The notes: a model not told the origin generated them from the sequence alone. Counted from the first letter of the stretch, positions 43,880-53,286 are shown. The stretch: 64,000 nucleotides of DNA from Cellulomonas sp. WB94 (GCF_003115775.1 NZ_QEES01000002.1:1488001-1552000), one strand, 5' to 3'. Numbers and translations: made by a program.

Positions 43880-46474
43880 GTGACGATCGAAGAGCTCGAG
43901 TACGGCATGCCGTCGGGGTCGGGCCGCACCCGCGAGTTCGACCGGACCCCTCCGCAGGACATCGCCGCTGAGCAGAGCGTCCTCGGCGGCATGATGATCT
44001 CGAAGGACGCCATCGCCGACGTCGTCGAGCAGCTGCGCGGCAACGACTTCTACCGCCCGGCCCACGAGGCGGTCTACGACGCGATCCTCGACCTGTACGG
44101 CCGCGGCGAGCCGGCCGACGCGGTCACCGTCTCGGACGAGCTGACCAAGCGCGGCGAGATGACCCGCATCGGCGGGGCGCCCTACCTCCACACCCTCATC
44201 TCGATGGTGCCGACCGCGGCCAACGCGGGGTACTACGCGCGGATCGTGCGCGAGCGGGCCGTCCTGCGCCGTCTCGTCGAGGCCGGCACGCGGATCGTGC
44301 AGCTCGGCTACGCGACTGACGGCGGCGACGTCGACGACATCGTCAACAACGCGCAGGCCGAGGTGTACGCGGTCACCGAACGCCGCGCGTCCGAGGACTA
44401 CCACCGGCTCGGCGACGTCATCGGCGGTGCGGTCGACGAGATCGAGGCGGCGGGGCACCGCGGCGTGGGCATGGTCGGGGTGCCGACGGGGTTCGCGGAC
44501 CTGGACCGTTTGACGAACGGTCTGCACCCGGGGCAGATGATCGTTATTGCTGCGCGTCCCGCCATCGGCAAGGCCCTCGCCCTCGACACGCCGCTACCCA
44601 CCCCCACGGGCTGGACGACGATGGGTGACGTCCAGGTCGGCGACCAGCTCATCGCCGCCGACGGGACCCCGACCCTCGTCGTGGCAGCAACACCGGTCAT
44701 GACCGACCGCCCCTGCTACCGCGTGACGTTCGACGACGGCACGGAGATCATCGCCGACGCTCAGCACGAATGGGCGACCCGGACCCGCGCCATGCGCCGT
44801 CTGTCGCGCGGTGGCACCGCCGAGGTCCGGACGACCGAGCAGCTTGCGCTGACGGTGCACTGCGCGACGGCGGACCGGCGCGCCAACCACTCCGTCGACG
44901 TCACGGCCCCGCTCGACCTCCCCGAAGCCGACCTCCCCCTCGCGCCCTACGCGCTCGGGGTCTGGCTGGGCGACGGGCACTCCGCTTCCGCGCGGTTCAC
45001 CTCGGCGGACTCCGAGATCGTGATGCGGATCGAGGGTCTGGGACTGGTCGCGCGTGAGCAGCGATCGCCCGCGGGCACTGCCCGGCTGTACAGCCTGCGG
45101 CTCCCGGAGCCCGAGGCGATCGCCGCCCGCGAGTGCGTGGTCTGTGGCCAGGAGTTCGTCCCGCGCACCAGCCAGGACCGGACCTGCGGACAGTCGTGCG
45201 GAGGCCGCGCCAAGGCCGTGTCGGCGCCAGTCGCGGCCCCGACGTGCCCCGACTGCGGCCTGCCGAGCACGGGCCTGCGTCAGTGCCAGGCGTGCCGCGA
45301 CCACCACGGCACGGTCGCGGGAATCCTGCGTTCGCTCGGGGTGATGAACAACAAGCACATCCCGACCCAGTACCTCAGGGCGAGCGAGGCCCAGCGGCGA
45401 GAGCTGTTGGCAGGGCTTCTCGACACCGACGGCACCGTCAACCCGGCAGGCAGCCCGCAGATCACCCTGACGAGCAGGCGCCTGGCGGAGGACGTACGTG
45501 AGCTCGTCCATTCGCTCGGGTACCGCGCGGGGGCGTCGACACGCATCGTCCGGGGCCGCACCGACGAGACCTCGGTCGCCTACACCCTGACTTTCACGAC
45601 CGACGACGACGTGTTCGCGCTCGAGCGGAAGCGCCTGGTCCACAAGGAACGGCGCCGACCCTCGACACCCCGAATCCGCCAGCGGTACGTCGTGGCCGTC
45701 GAGCCGATCGACAGCATCCCCGTCAGGTGCGTCGAGGTCGACCACCCCGAGCACCTGTATCTCGCGAGCCGAGCCATGGTGCCGACCCACAACTCGACTC
45801 TCGGTATCGACATCGTGCGGTCGGCGTCGATCAAGCACGGAAAGACATCCGTTGTGTTCTCGCTCGAGATGAGCCGCAACGAGATCACAATGCGTCTGCT
45901 GTCGGCCGAGGCGAAGATCCACCTGCAGAAGATGCGCACCGGTCAGATGGGCGAGGACGACTGGCAGAAGCTCGCAGCCACGATGGGTCGGATCTCCGAG
46001 GCGCCGCTGTTCATCGACGACTCCCCGAACATGTCGCTGATGGAGATCCGGGCGAAGTGCCGGCGGCTCAAGCAGCGGCACAACCTGGAGCTCGTGGTCA
46101 TCGACTACCTGCAGCTGATGTCGTCGGGCAAGCGCGTCGAGTCCCGCCAGCAGGAGGTCTCGGAGTTCTCGCGTGCGCTCAAGCTGCTCGCCAAGGAGCT
46201 CGAGGTCCCGGTCATCGCGATCTCTCAGCTGAACCGTGGCCCGGAGCAGCGCACCGACAAGCGCCCGATGATGAGCGACCTTCGCGAGTCTGGCTCGATC
46301 GAGCAGGATGCCGACATGGTCATTCTTCTGCACCGTGAGGATGCCTACGAGAAGGAGTCACCGCGCGCCGGTGAGGCTGACCTGATCGTGGCCAAGCACC
46401 GCAACGGTCCGACCGACACGATCACCGTGGCGTTCCAGGGGCACTACTCACGATTCGTCGACATGCAGGCGTGA
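43880..46474 (+). CDS. dnaB: Replicative DNA helicase DnaB, interrupted by an intein
   Basis: Hexameric 5'-3' replicative helicase. The 864-residue precursor contains a 407-residue intein; the spliced extein would be 457 residues, normal for DnaB. N-terminal primase-binding domain starts near RTPPQDIAAEQSVLGGMMIS. The Walker A is split: PAIGK (ending at residue 231) and then STLGIDIV from residue 639. Walker B is LELVVIDYLQLMSS, followed by EFSRALKLLAKELEVPVIAISQLNRG and MSDLRESGSIEQDADMVILLHRED. GTG 43880 is the start. Without splicing the ATPase site would be destroyed. Confidence 0.96.
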   Translation: MTIEELEYGMPSGSGRTREFDRTPPQDIAAEQSVLGGMMISKDAIADVVEQLRGNDFYRPAHEAVYDAILDLYGRGEPADAVTVSDELTKRGEMTRIGGAPYLHTLISMVPTAANAGYYARIVRERAVLRRLVEAGTRIVQLGYATDGGDVDDIVNNAQAEVYAVTERRASEDYHRLGDVIGGAVDEIEAAGHRGVGMVGVPTGFADLDRLTNGLHPGQMIVIAARPAIGKALALDTPLPTPTGWTTMGDVQVGDQLIAADGTPTLVVAATPVMTDRPCYRVTFDDGTEIIADAQHEWATRTRAMRRLSRGGTAEVRTTEQLALTVHCATADRRANHSVDVTAPLDLPEADLPLAPYALGVWLGDGHSASARFTSADSEIVMRIEGLGLVAREQRSPAGTARLYSLRLPEPEAIAARECVVCGQEFVPRTSQDRTCGQSCGGRAKAVSAPVAAPTCPDCGLPSTGLRQCQACRDHHGTVAGILRSLGVMNNKHIPTQYLRASEAQRRELLAGLLDTDGTVNPAGSPQITLTSRRLAEDVRELVHSLGYRAGASTRIVRGRTDETSVAYTLTFTTDDDVFALERKRLVHKERRRPSTPRIRQRYVVAVEPIDSIPVRCVEVDHPEHLYLASRAMVPTHNSTLGIDIVRSASIKHGKTSVVFSLEMSRNEITMRLLSAEAKIHLQKMRTGQMGEDDWQKLAATMGRISEAPLFIDDSPNMSLMEIRAKCRRLKQRHNLELVVIDYLQLMSSGKRVESRQQEVSEFSRALKLLAKELEVPVIAISQLNRGPEQRTDKRPMMSDLRESGSIEQDADMVILLHREDAYEKESPRAGEADLIVAKHRNGPTDTITVAFQGHYSRFVDMQA
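44573..45793 (+). mobile_element. Class 3 intein with LAGLIDADG endonuclease in DnaB
   Basis: In-frame protein intron, residues 232-638 of the precursor, inserted in the P-loop between Gly-Lys and Ser. The first residue is Ala (ALALDTPLPTPTGW), not Cys or Ser. The class 3 W-C-T signature is present: Trp298 in AQHEWATRT (block B), Cys617 in VRCVEVDHPEHLYLA (block F) and Thr636 before the terminal His637-Asn638. Endonuclease blocks: LGVWLGDGH (360-367) and AGLLDTDGT (511-519). Between them are two cysteine quartets, C419/C422/C436/C440 and C456/C459/C469/C472. Splicing and homing are inferred from these motifs. Confidence 0.93.
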
Positions 46475-46544
46475 CGCCGACGGCGGCCGCCGATGCGCCG
46501 CTGAGCTGGGGCAGCGGCTGCCGGACGAGCGGGCTTCGCAGCCC

Positions 46545-47347
46545 TCAGACACGGCCGCTCTCGAAGTCCCACACGTCGACAAGGTCACCTGGTTCGACCC
46601 AGCCGTGTTCGTAGTTGTCGTTCTTCTCCCAGGTGAACCCCGGGGGGATCGTCGTGAAGTGGTTCGGTTCGGCGTCTTGGATCTGGTGCCACTCGGCGTA
46701 GATGCGGCCGTCCTCGAAGCGGCGCAGGTTCAGGAGCGCTCCGGCGACGTGGCGCCCACGCGCCTCGTAGTGGCGGAAGACGGTCACCTCCTGTTGCGGC
46801 ACGGTTCGCATCCAGTGGCCGTGCTGGAGCTCGTCCTGCTCGTGGGCGTCGTCCGGGCGGACGAGCACGATGGCGTCTTCCGTGCCCCGTGGTCGCCACC
46901 TGACACGTTCGAGGGTGTCACCGATGAGCGCGTAGTAGCCGGCGAGGAAGCCGCTGTCGGCGCGAGCCGCGCGTTCAGCTCGCTCGAGCTCGACGGGCAA
47001 CGGTGCCTGGCGGGCTGGGGGCATCGGGGTCTCGGCTACCGCGAGCGGCACGTCCATGGCCGCGGGGGGTTCCATGGTGGCGGGCTCGGTCGTCTCAACC
47101 TCGGCAGGCGTCGGTGCCGCCGTCGCCGACGGCGCGGGCTCGAGCGGGAGTGCAGCACTGGGGGCGACGGGCCGTGTGGCCCCCACAGCCTTGTGAGGAC
47201 GACAGCAGCAACCCATCCGAGAGCGAGCGCGACCAGCGCCGCGAGCGTCGATCGGGTGACGAGTCCCGCGGCCACGAACGCGACGACCGGCAGCGCCCGG
47301 AGCCCCCACGTGAGTGCGGGTGGAGGTGTGTCAGCGGTCGTCATCAT
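46545..47347 (-). pseudogene. Membrane protein gene with an apparent frameshift
   Basis: Starting at ATG 47347 (GGGAGCGA upstream), one frame encodes TWGLRALPVVAFVAAGLV, then STLAALVALALGWVAAVVL, two likely transmembrane helices. It then turns into an Arg/Pro-rich shadow frame. A second frame, from about 47180 to the stop at 46545, continues with a natural Pro/Ala/Glu linker (PSAALPLEPAPSATAAPTPA) and a soluble domain (SGFLAGYYALIGDTLERVRW ... VDVWDFESGRV). The switch lies near GTGGGGGCC or CGCCCCCAG, 47165-47195. It may be a real lesion, a sequencing error in a homopolymer, or programmed slippage. I do not recognise the C-terminal domain. Confidence 0.6.
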
Positions 47348-47485
47348 TCGCTCCCTGGTCGGGTGTCGCACCTCTCGACGGGCAGGACCATGTCGCCATC
47401 GTGCCAGGCGTCGAGTGCGCGGGGACTGGCGTCTGAGCAGCCAGCCGTTCCACACTGCCGTGGAGATGACGCACGAGGAGGCGCG

Positions 47486-47941
47486 ATGAAGTACACGACA
47501 GAGCTCTTGCTCGACGGCAAGACAGCGACCGGCGTGGTCGTCCCGCCCGACGTGGTCGAGGCGCTCGGCGGCGGCGGACGCATCCCGGTGCGGGTGGGCA
47601 TCAACGGCGTCGAGTACGCCAGCACCATCGCGACGATGAAGGGCCAGACCCGCATCCCCGTCAGCGCCGAGATCCGGACCGCGGCGGGCATCGAGGCGGG
47701 GGACACCATCGAGGTCGACGTGGTCCGCGACGACGCGCCCCGCACCGTCGAGGTTCCGGACGACCTCCAGGCGGCGCTCGACGACGACCCGGCCATCCGG
47801 GCGGCCTTCGCGGCGCTGTCGTACTCGAACCAGCGCCGCCACGTCCTCGCCGTGACCACGGCCCGCACCGAGACCCGCGAGCGGCGGATCGGTGCAGTGG
47901 TCGCCGAGCTGGACTCGACTCGGCAGGCCCAGAGCTTCTGA
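47486..47941 (+). CDS. DUF1905 / YdeI-OmpD-associated protein
   Basis: 151 residues from ATG 47486, with CGAGGAGG upstream. First part (residues ~1-80) is a DUF1905 beta-barrel (KYTTELLLDGKTATGVVVPPDVVEALGGGGRIPVRVGINGVEYAST). The C-terminal ~60 residues have the YdeI motif with PDDLQAALDDDPAIRAAFAALSYSNQRRHVLAV. Some YdeI proteins protect against antimicrobial peptides, but function here is unknown. Divergent from the frameshifted membrane gene. Confidence 0.85.
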   Translation: MKYTTELLLDGKTATGVVVPPDVVEALGGGGRIPVRVGINGVEYASTIATMKGQTRIPVSAEIRTAAGIEAGDTIEVDVVRDDAPRTVEVPDDLQAALDDDPAIRAAFAALSYSNQRRHVLAVTTARTETRERRIGAVVAELDSTRQAQSF

Positions 47942-47989
47942 TCGGCGCGCGAGCCGCGCGGAAGACCCGCGGAGCCAGTGGGACGCGGG

Positions 47990-49114
47990 TCAGTCGGCGA
48001 GCAGGGACCGCGCCGCGCTCACCGACACGACCTGCATCCCGGTCGGCAGCGTCAGCCACGGCGCGACGGCCCCGGTGCTCAGGTCCACCGAGCAGAGGGT
48101 GACGGGGCAGGGGTCGGCCTGCTCGGCGAGCAGCGTCCCGGCTACGAAGCCGTCGAGGTTCGTCAGCTGGTCGATCCCGTAGGGCGACCGTGTGCTGGTC
48201 GTGGTGTCGAGCAGCGCATGCGAGTCGGGGCCCAGCACGTCCGCGAGCTCGTCCCAGACGAGCAGGGTGGTCGCGTCGCGCCACGGGTCGCCGTAGACGA
48301 GGTGGACGTCGTCCCAGTCGTGCGCGTCACCTCCGTGAACCGGGGTGACGCGCACCGCCCCCCAGCTCTCGCCGTCCTCGAACTCGGTCCCCCCGCTGAT
48401 GCCGTAGGCGAACAGTCGGCCGTCGGGCGAGTAGCTCGGGTAGGTCTCGCTGGGAGTCCTGCCGGGCACCCGCTCGATGTCGAAGGTCCTGCCCGTCGCG
48501 AGCTCGACCTCCTGGACGACGGTCGCGTACGTCGGGTCCTTCGGGTCCTTCGGGTAGACGTTCGGGGTCGCGCACACCGACACCACGCCGAGATGACGGC
48601 CGTCGGGCGCCCACGCCACAGCGTCAACGCTGCAGTCAGGCGGCTCGGGCACCGCGACCTGGTGCACCGTGCCGGTGCCGAGCTCGACGGTCTCGACGCC
48701 GACCTCGCCGCTCGACGGCGACCACACGGCGCGGACGAGGCTGCGCCCGTCCGGCGAGAGCAGCAGCGGCCCGTCCATCGTCGAGACGAGGTCCGACCGT
48801 GCCCATTCGCCCGTCGCCGCGTCGACCACGAGGAGACCGCTGCCCTCCCCGCCGATGACCTCAGCCACGAAGAGTGCTTGGTCGACGGACCGAACCGGGA
48901 CGGTGGCCGGGTCGATCGAGCCGCCGACCAGCCGCAGAGCGGTCGACGGCGTCGACCCCGCGCCCGGCGGGACCGAGGCGGCAGGCGGAGTCGGCAACGG
49001 GGTCGAGGCCGCCGACGGGTCCTTGCCCCAGCCGGTCCTGAGGAAGCTCGCCACCAGGACGCCGGCCACGACGAGGGTCGTCACACCGACGTTGACGCCG
49101 TCTCGTGCGTTCAC
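47990..49114 (-). CDS. Membrane-anchored TolB/WD40-like beta-propeller protein
   Basis: 374 residues from GTG 49114, a tentative start. An N-terminal anchor (VGVTTLVVAGVLVASFL) is followed by an Ala/Pro/Thr-rich linker. The rest has repeated propeller-like blades: PLLLSPDGRSLVRAVWSPSS, AVAWAPDGRHLGVVSVC, YPSYSPDGRLFAYGISG. These S-P-D-G-R turns are typical of TolB-like repeats. It has six cysteines, four of which could form disulfides outside the cell. No partner genes; function unknown. Confidence 0.75.
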   Translation of the reverse strand: MNARDGVNVGVTTLVVAGVLVASFLRTGWGKDPSAASTPLPTPPAASVPPGAGSTPSTALRLVGGSIDPATVPVRSVDQALFVAEVIGGEGSGLLVVDAATGEWARSDLVSTMDGPLLLSPDGRSLVRAVWSPSSGEVGVETVELGTGTVHQVAVPEPPDCSVDAVAWAPDGRHLGVVSVCATPNVYPKDPKDPTYATVVQEVELATGRTFDIERVPGRTPSETYPSYSPDGRLFAYGISGGTEFEDGESWGAVRVTPVHGGDAHDWDDVHLVYGDPWRDATTLLVWDELADVLGPDSHALLDTTTSTRSPYGIDQLTNLDGFVAGTLLAEQADPCPVTLCSVDLSTGAVAPWLTLPTGMQVVSVSAARSLLAD

Positions 49115-49241
49115 GCCGTGCTGTCCCGGGTCATGACGGGCATATCGGGCCTCTACCCACCGGACTTGAGGCGTCCGCACCGGTCCGGTGCGCGACGCGC
49201 TCGGGCGGCGACGCGACGTCAGGCAGGTGCCGGGGGCGAGG

Positions 49242-49511
49242 TCAGCCCGCGATCTCGAAGTCCTGCAGACCCTGCGGTGCCTCCTCGGTGACCTCGGCCC
49301 ACGACACGACGGCGTGCCGCGGACCGTGGCGCGCCCAGGTCACGAGCTCGTCCACGGCGGCAGCCTCGCCTTCGGCGACGACCTCGACGGCACCGTCGGC
49401 CCGGTTGAGCACCCACCCGCGCACGCCGAGGCGGTCGGCCTCACGGGCGCACGACCACCGGAACCCGACACCCTGGACGTCGCCGTGGACGACGACCCTG
49501 CGGCGAATCAC
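49242..49511 (-). CDS. acyP: Acylphosphatase
   Basis: Hydrolyses carboxyl-phosphate bonds. 89 residues, the usual length. The signature is complete: RVVVHGDVQGVGFRWSCAREADRLGVRGWVLNRADGAVEVVAEG, with catalytic Arg in GVGFR and Asn in VLNRADG. GTG 49511 is chosen; a GGAGGG lies very close to it, so spacing is short. The start overlaps the stop of the upstream small frame (GTGA). Confidence 0.92.
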   Translation of the reverse strand: MIRRRVVVHGDVQGVGFRWSCAREADRLGVRGWVLNRADGAVEVVAEGEAAAVDELVTWARHGPRHAVVSWAEVTEEAPQGLQDFEIAG

Positions 49512-49774
49512 CCCTCCAGTGTGCGCGGCGGCGACGCTTCTCGTCCCTCTCGTCCCTCTCGTCCCGCCGCCACCGCGTCGTCCAGCGCCGGCTCGTACGG
49601 GCCGAGGCGGACCGGGACCCGTGCGGTCACGGCGTCGGCGGCCGCGCGGCCCGCCGCCGGCAGCCCACGCAGCCGGTAGGTCACGAAGCTCGCGGCGTTG
49701 TCGCTGCTGGACGACGCCGCGACCCCGAACGCGTCGATGCCGGCGTGCACGCACGAGGACAGCGCGCGGGGCAA
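49508..49774 (-). CDS. Small hypothetical protein upstream of acyP
   Basis: 88 residues if started at TTG 49774; other starts are possible. I do not recognise it. Composition is plausible (CVHAGIDAFGVAASSSSDNAASFVTYRLRGLP) and it ends in a charged Glu/Arg/Gly run. Its stop overlaps the acyP GTG by four bases, which supports a real, translationally coupled gene; against it, no good ribosome-binding site is visible. Confidence 0.35.
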   Translation of the reverse strand: MPRALSSCVHAGIDAFGVAASSSSDNAASFVTYRLRGLPAAGRAAADAVTARVPVRLGPYEPALDDAVAAGREGREGREASPPRTLEG

Positions 49775-49990
49775 GGCCGTCCGGGTGCCGTGACTGTCGT
49801 CCGCACGACGAGCCCCTGACCTGGGCGGCGACGACCCGCGTCGAGCCGGCTCGTCACGACACTTCACAAGTCCCCCTGCTGCGCCGATGAAGTGAGGACG
49901 GTGCTGGTCGGTGCGGCGCCTATGTTGAACCTGAAGGTTCCGGGCCCGCGGCAGTGCCGCGTCCGGCAACCGTGACGAGGGCGAGGGCCG

Positions 49991-51523
49991 GTGACGCAGC
50001 GGGACGAGCCAGCGACTGTGCGGGGCGCCATGACGCCTCGCCCGCTGAGTGACCCCGGAGCGCTCCGTCGCGGCGCGCCGTTCGTCGCCGTCGCGCTCGT
50101 CGCGGTGCTGCTGGAGCTGGCGACCGTCACCGAGTCGGCGAGCCGGCTCGTGCTCGTGGCCGCGGGCGTGTCGATGTGCGTCGTGCCGCTCGCGGCGGTG
50201 ATCGTCCCGTGGGGACGACTGCCTGCCTGGTGCGAGGCGGTGCTCCCGCTCGGGTTCTTCGTCGTGGTCGCACTCATGCGGCAGGCGCGGGGTGGTGCGG
50301 CGGCGGGCTACACGCCGCTGGTGATGCTGCCCGTCATCTGGCTGGCGATGTACGGAACCCGCCGTCAGCTCTTGGTCGCGGTCGCTGCGATGACGGGGAT
50401 CCTCGTCGGGCCGATGCTCCTGGTCGGGTCGCCGCTGTACCCCGCGTCCGCGTGGACCACGACGGCCGTGTCCGTGGCCGTCGGGATGTTCGCCGGTCCG
50501 TCGATCCAGATGTTCGTCGAGCAGTCACGCCAGCGCACCGCCGACGTCGCGGCACTGGGGGCCATCACCCGCTCGCTCACGGCCGGGACCGACCCCCGGT
50601 CCGAGCTGTGCGCGGCCGCTCGCCTCGTCACCGGAGCGCGATACGCGCTCATCGTCGAGCGGAACGCCGACGGTGAGTACGTCGCGACGGCGGGCACCCG
50701 CGGGCTCGACCTGAGCCAGCTGCGCATTCCCGCGCGGGTCGAGATCTCCGCGACGGTCGAGGCGTGGCGCACGGGCGACCGCATCTACGTCGCGGACGTG
50801 GCCCGTGACCCACGGGTGTCACCGCGACTCGCCGAGCTCACGGGATCCCGGGCCGTGCTGTTCGAGCCGGTCACCCTCGACGGGCGGAGGACCGCGCTCC
50901 TCGTCGTCGGCTTCTCCGAGTCCCGGGCCCGGCTCCCCGAGCACGCCCTGTACATGGTCGAGCTCGTCGCCGCCGAGATCGCGGCCGCGCTGGACCGCGA
51001 CGAGCTCGTCGCCCGGATGGCTGCGCAGGCGCGCACCGATCCCCTCACCGGTGCGGCGAACCGGCGCAGCTGGGACGAGGAGCTGGACCGCGAGCTGGCC
51101 CGCGCCCGGCGCAGCGGCGAGCCCCTGACCGTCGCGCTGATCGACATGGACCGGTTCAAGGCCTACAACGACACGTACGGCCACACCGCCGGGGACGAGC
51201 TCCTGCGGGACCTGGTGACGGCCCTGCGCGCCGAGCTGCGCACCGGAGACATCGTGGCCCGCTGGGGCGGCGAGGAGTTCGCCGTCGCGATGCCCGCGTG
51301 CGACCTCGACCACGGCCGGGAGATCGCGTCGCGGCTGCTCGGTGTCGTCCCGCGCGGCCAGACGATGAGCATCGGCGTCACCGAGGCGGGCATCGACGAC
51401 ACCCCACGGTCCATCGTCGGGCGCTCCGACCGTGCGCTCTACGCGGCGAAGGGCGCGGGTCGCAACCAGGTCGGCGCCCTCCCCAGCCCGACGTCGGTGT
51501 CTGACGTACCCTCGCTCGGGTGA
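49991..51523 (+). CDS. Membrane GAF-GGDEF diguanylate cyclase
   Basis: Predicted to make cyclic di-GMP. 510 residues from GTG 49991. About five or six transmembrane helices (residues ~28-165), a GAF-like sensory domain (~195-345, with AARLVTGARYALIVER and ALLVVGFSESRARLPEH) and a GGDEF domain (~355-500). The active site is WGGEEF, and an inhibitory RxxD I-site (RTGD) lies five residues before it, so product inhibition is expected. The family motif DPLTGAANRRSWDEEL is present. No phosphodiesterase gene is nearby. Confidence 0.92.
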   Translation: MTQRDEPATVRGAMTPRPLSDPGALRRGAPFVAVALVAVLLELATVTESASRLVLVAAGVSMCVVPLAAVIVPWGRLPAWCEAVLPLGFFVVVALMRQARGGAAAGYTPLVMLPVIWLAMYGTRRQLLVAVAAMTGILVGPMLLVGSPLYPASAWTTTAVSVAVGMFAGPSIQMFVEQSRQRTADVAALGAITRSLTAGTDPRSELCAAARLVTGARYALIVERNADGEYVATAGTRGLDLSQLRIPARVEISATVEAWRTGDRIYVADVARDPRVSPRLAELTGSRAVLFEPVTLDGRRTALLVVGFSESRARLPEHALYMVELVAAEIAAALDRDELVARMAAQARTDPLTGAANRRSWDEELDRELARARRSGEPLTVALIDMDRFKAYNDTYGHTAGDELLRDLVTALRAELRTGDIVARWGGEEFAVAMPACDLDHGREIASRLLGVVPRGQTMSIGVTEAGIDDTPRSIVGRSDRALYAAKGAGRNQVGALPSPTSVSDVPSLG

Positions 51524-51530
51524 TGACCCG

Positions 51531-52115
51531 ATGATGCGCCGTCTCTTCGCCCGGCTGTTCTGGGCCACGTCCGGGTGGACCCTGCGCTCGCAGCCGCCCG
51601 AGGGTGGCGGCGGCATCCTCATCGGGGCTCCGCACACGTCGAACTGGGACTTCCTGTTCATGCTCGCGATCACCTGGAGCCACGGTGTCCAGGCGCGGTT
51701 CCTCGGCAAGGACTCGCTGTTCCGCGGGCCGCTCGGACCCCTGGCGCGCGGCCTCGGCGGCATCCCGGTCGACCGGAGCAACCCGACGGGGCTCGTCGAC
51801 GGCCTCGTGGCCCGTGTGCGTGCCGGCGAGCACTTCTTCCTCGTCATCACCCCGGAGGGCACGCGCAGCAGGCGGCCGTACTGGAAGTCCGGGTTCTACC
51901 GCATCGCGCGCGAGGCCGACCTGCCGGTTACGCTCGGGTTCGTCGACCGCTCCACGAAGACCGCCGGGCTCGGGGTGACGTTGCGGCTCACGGGCGACGT
52001 GCACGCCGACATGGACAAGATCCGGGCGTTCTACGCCGACAAGGTCGGGATCAACCCGGAGGGCTGGACGCCGCCGCTGCTCCACGAGGAAGACTCCGCA
52101 GCCGGCCCCGTCTGA
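51531..52115 (+). CDS. 1-acyl-glycerol-3-phosphate acyltransferase-type protein
   Basis: PlsC-family acyltransferase for phospholipid or other acyl transfer, 194 residues from ATG 51531. The catalytic H-x4-D motif is APHTSNWDFLF and the second block is ITPEGTRSR. Between them are ARFLGKDSLFRGPLGPLARGLGGIPVDR. The short length and this set match the single-domain actinobacterial subgroup. It follows the cyclase gene after seven bases, so the two are likely cotranscribed. Substrate not determined. Confidence 0.9.
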   Translation: MMRRLFARLFWATSGWTLRSQPPEGGGGILIGAPHTSNWDFLFMLAITWSHGVQARFLGKDSLFRGPLGPLARGLGGIPVDRSNPTGLVDGLVARVRAGEHFFLVITPEGTRSRRPYWKSGFYRIAREADLPVTLGFVDRSTKTAGLGVTLRLTGDVHADMDKIRAFYADKVGINPEGWTPPLLHEEDSAAGPV

Positions 52116-52126
52116 CGACGCGCTGT

Positions 52127-52747
52127 TCAGACGGGTCGGGTGCGCCGCATCCGGGCCTCGGGCGGCCCACCGCGCCGCAGCGGTGCGAACGCGCCGAGCG
52201 ACGCGAACCCCATCGACTCGTAGTACGGGACGTTCACCGCACGTGAGGTCTCGAGGTAGCAGTCGGCGCTCCCGTGGTCGGCGTCCCGGAGAACCCGCCC
52301 CATGAGGCGTCGGCCGTGCCCGCGGTGCTGGGCGTCGGGGCGGACGCCGAGCGCCTCGATGTAGGTCAGCGGGTCCCGGGGGAACGCGGCGTCGATCGCG
52401 GACCCGAGCTGGGCGAACGCCAGGACCTGGCGCGGCGAGCGGGCCAGGACCCGGGCCATCGACGGGATCGCGGCGAGCTTGCGGCTCACCGGGAGAGGGT
52501 GCGCGCCCGGCGGGTAGGAGATCGCGACGCCCGCGATCCCGGCGGCGTCGCGCACCGCGAGGACCGTGCCGAACCGGATGGCGTCGCGGACGATGTAGCC
52601 GTAGAACGCCTGGAGGGTCTCGTTCCGGACCCGGGCGTCGGGCAGGACGTGGGTGAAGCCGGGGTCGTCGCGCAGCGCTGCCGTCAGGACGTGCGCGGCC
52701 GCATCGGCGTACTCCGATTCCAGGATCGTCGGCGCGTCGAGGTTCAC
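52127..52747 (-). CDS. GNAT family N-acetyltransferase
   Basis: 206 residues. The acetyl-CoA binding signature is ALGVRPDAQHRGHGRRLMGRVLRDAD, followed by CYLETSRAVNVPYYESMGFASLG, typical of GNATs of the puromycin-acetyltransferase-like group. Substrate unknown. It is convergent with the acyltransferase gene (12 bases apart) and divergent from the DUF1232 gene. Confidence 0.88.
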   Translation of the reverse strand: MNLDAPTILESEYADAAAHVLTAALRDDPGFTHVLPDARVRNETLQAFYGYIVRDAIRFGTVLAVRDAAGIAGVAISYPPGAHPLPVSRKLAAIPSMARVLARSPRQVLAFAQLGSAIDAAFPRDPLTYIEALGVRPDAQHRGHGRRLMGRVLRDADHGSADCYLETSRAVNVPYYESMGFASLGAFAPLRRGGPPEARMRRTRPV

Positions 52748-52860
52748 CGGTCAAGGGTGGCGTGCTCCTGGACGGCAGTCCACCGACCGAAGTCCCGGGA
52801 GGGGCCGGCGTACCGTGCTGGGAGAAGGTGCCCACGGCGGCGGCCGAGGAGGGGGAACCG

Positions 52861-53286
52861 GTGGACTGGTGGCAGGTCGCGCTCGGCGTCGTGGGCGGGC
52901 TCCTGCTCGTGTACGTCGTGCTGCTGGGGCTGCTGTGGCAGTACGCCCGCACGCACCCGGACACCGTGCAGGCGCGCGACGCCTTGCGGCTCATCCCTGA
53001 CCTGCTGCGACTGCTGCGCTCGCTCGCCGCCGACCCCACCGTCCCGCGGCGCTCCCGCGTCGGGCTCGTCCTGCTGCTCGCCTACCTGCTCATGCCGTTC
53101 GACCTGGTCCCGGACATGATCCCGGTCATCGGGTACGCCGACGACGTCGTCGTGGTCGCGCTCGTCCTGCGCGCGGTGGTCAGGGCCGCGGGGCCCGACG
53201 CGCTCGCCCGGCACTGGTCGGGGACGCCGCAGGGGCTCGCCGTCGTCGCTCGGCTGGCCGGGATCGCGGCACCGTCCGGGGCGTGA
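52861..53286 (+). CDS. DUF1232 (YkvA-like) membrane protein
   Basis: 141 residues from GTG 52861 with GAGGGGG upstream; earlier start codons would run back to the GNAT promoter. One N-terminal helix ([20 protein letters not shown]) and the DUF1232 signature [34 protein letters not shown], which has the conserved PFDLVPD..P..GY.DD pattern. Function of the family is unknown. Confidence 0.88.
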   Translation: MDWWQVALGVVGGLLLVYVVLLGLLWQYARTHPDTVQARDALRLIPDLLRLLRSLAADPTVPRRSRVGLVLLLAYLLMPFDLVPDMIPVIGYADDVVVVALVLRAVVRAAGPDALARHWSGTPQGLAVVARLAGIAAPSGA

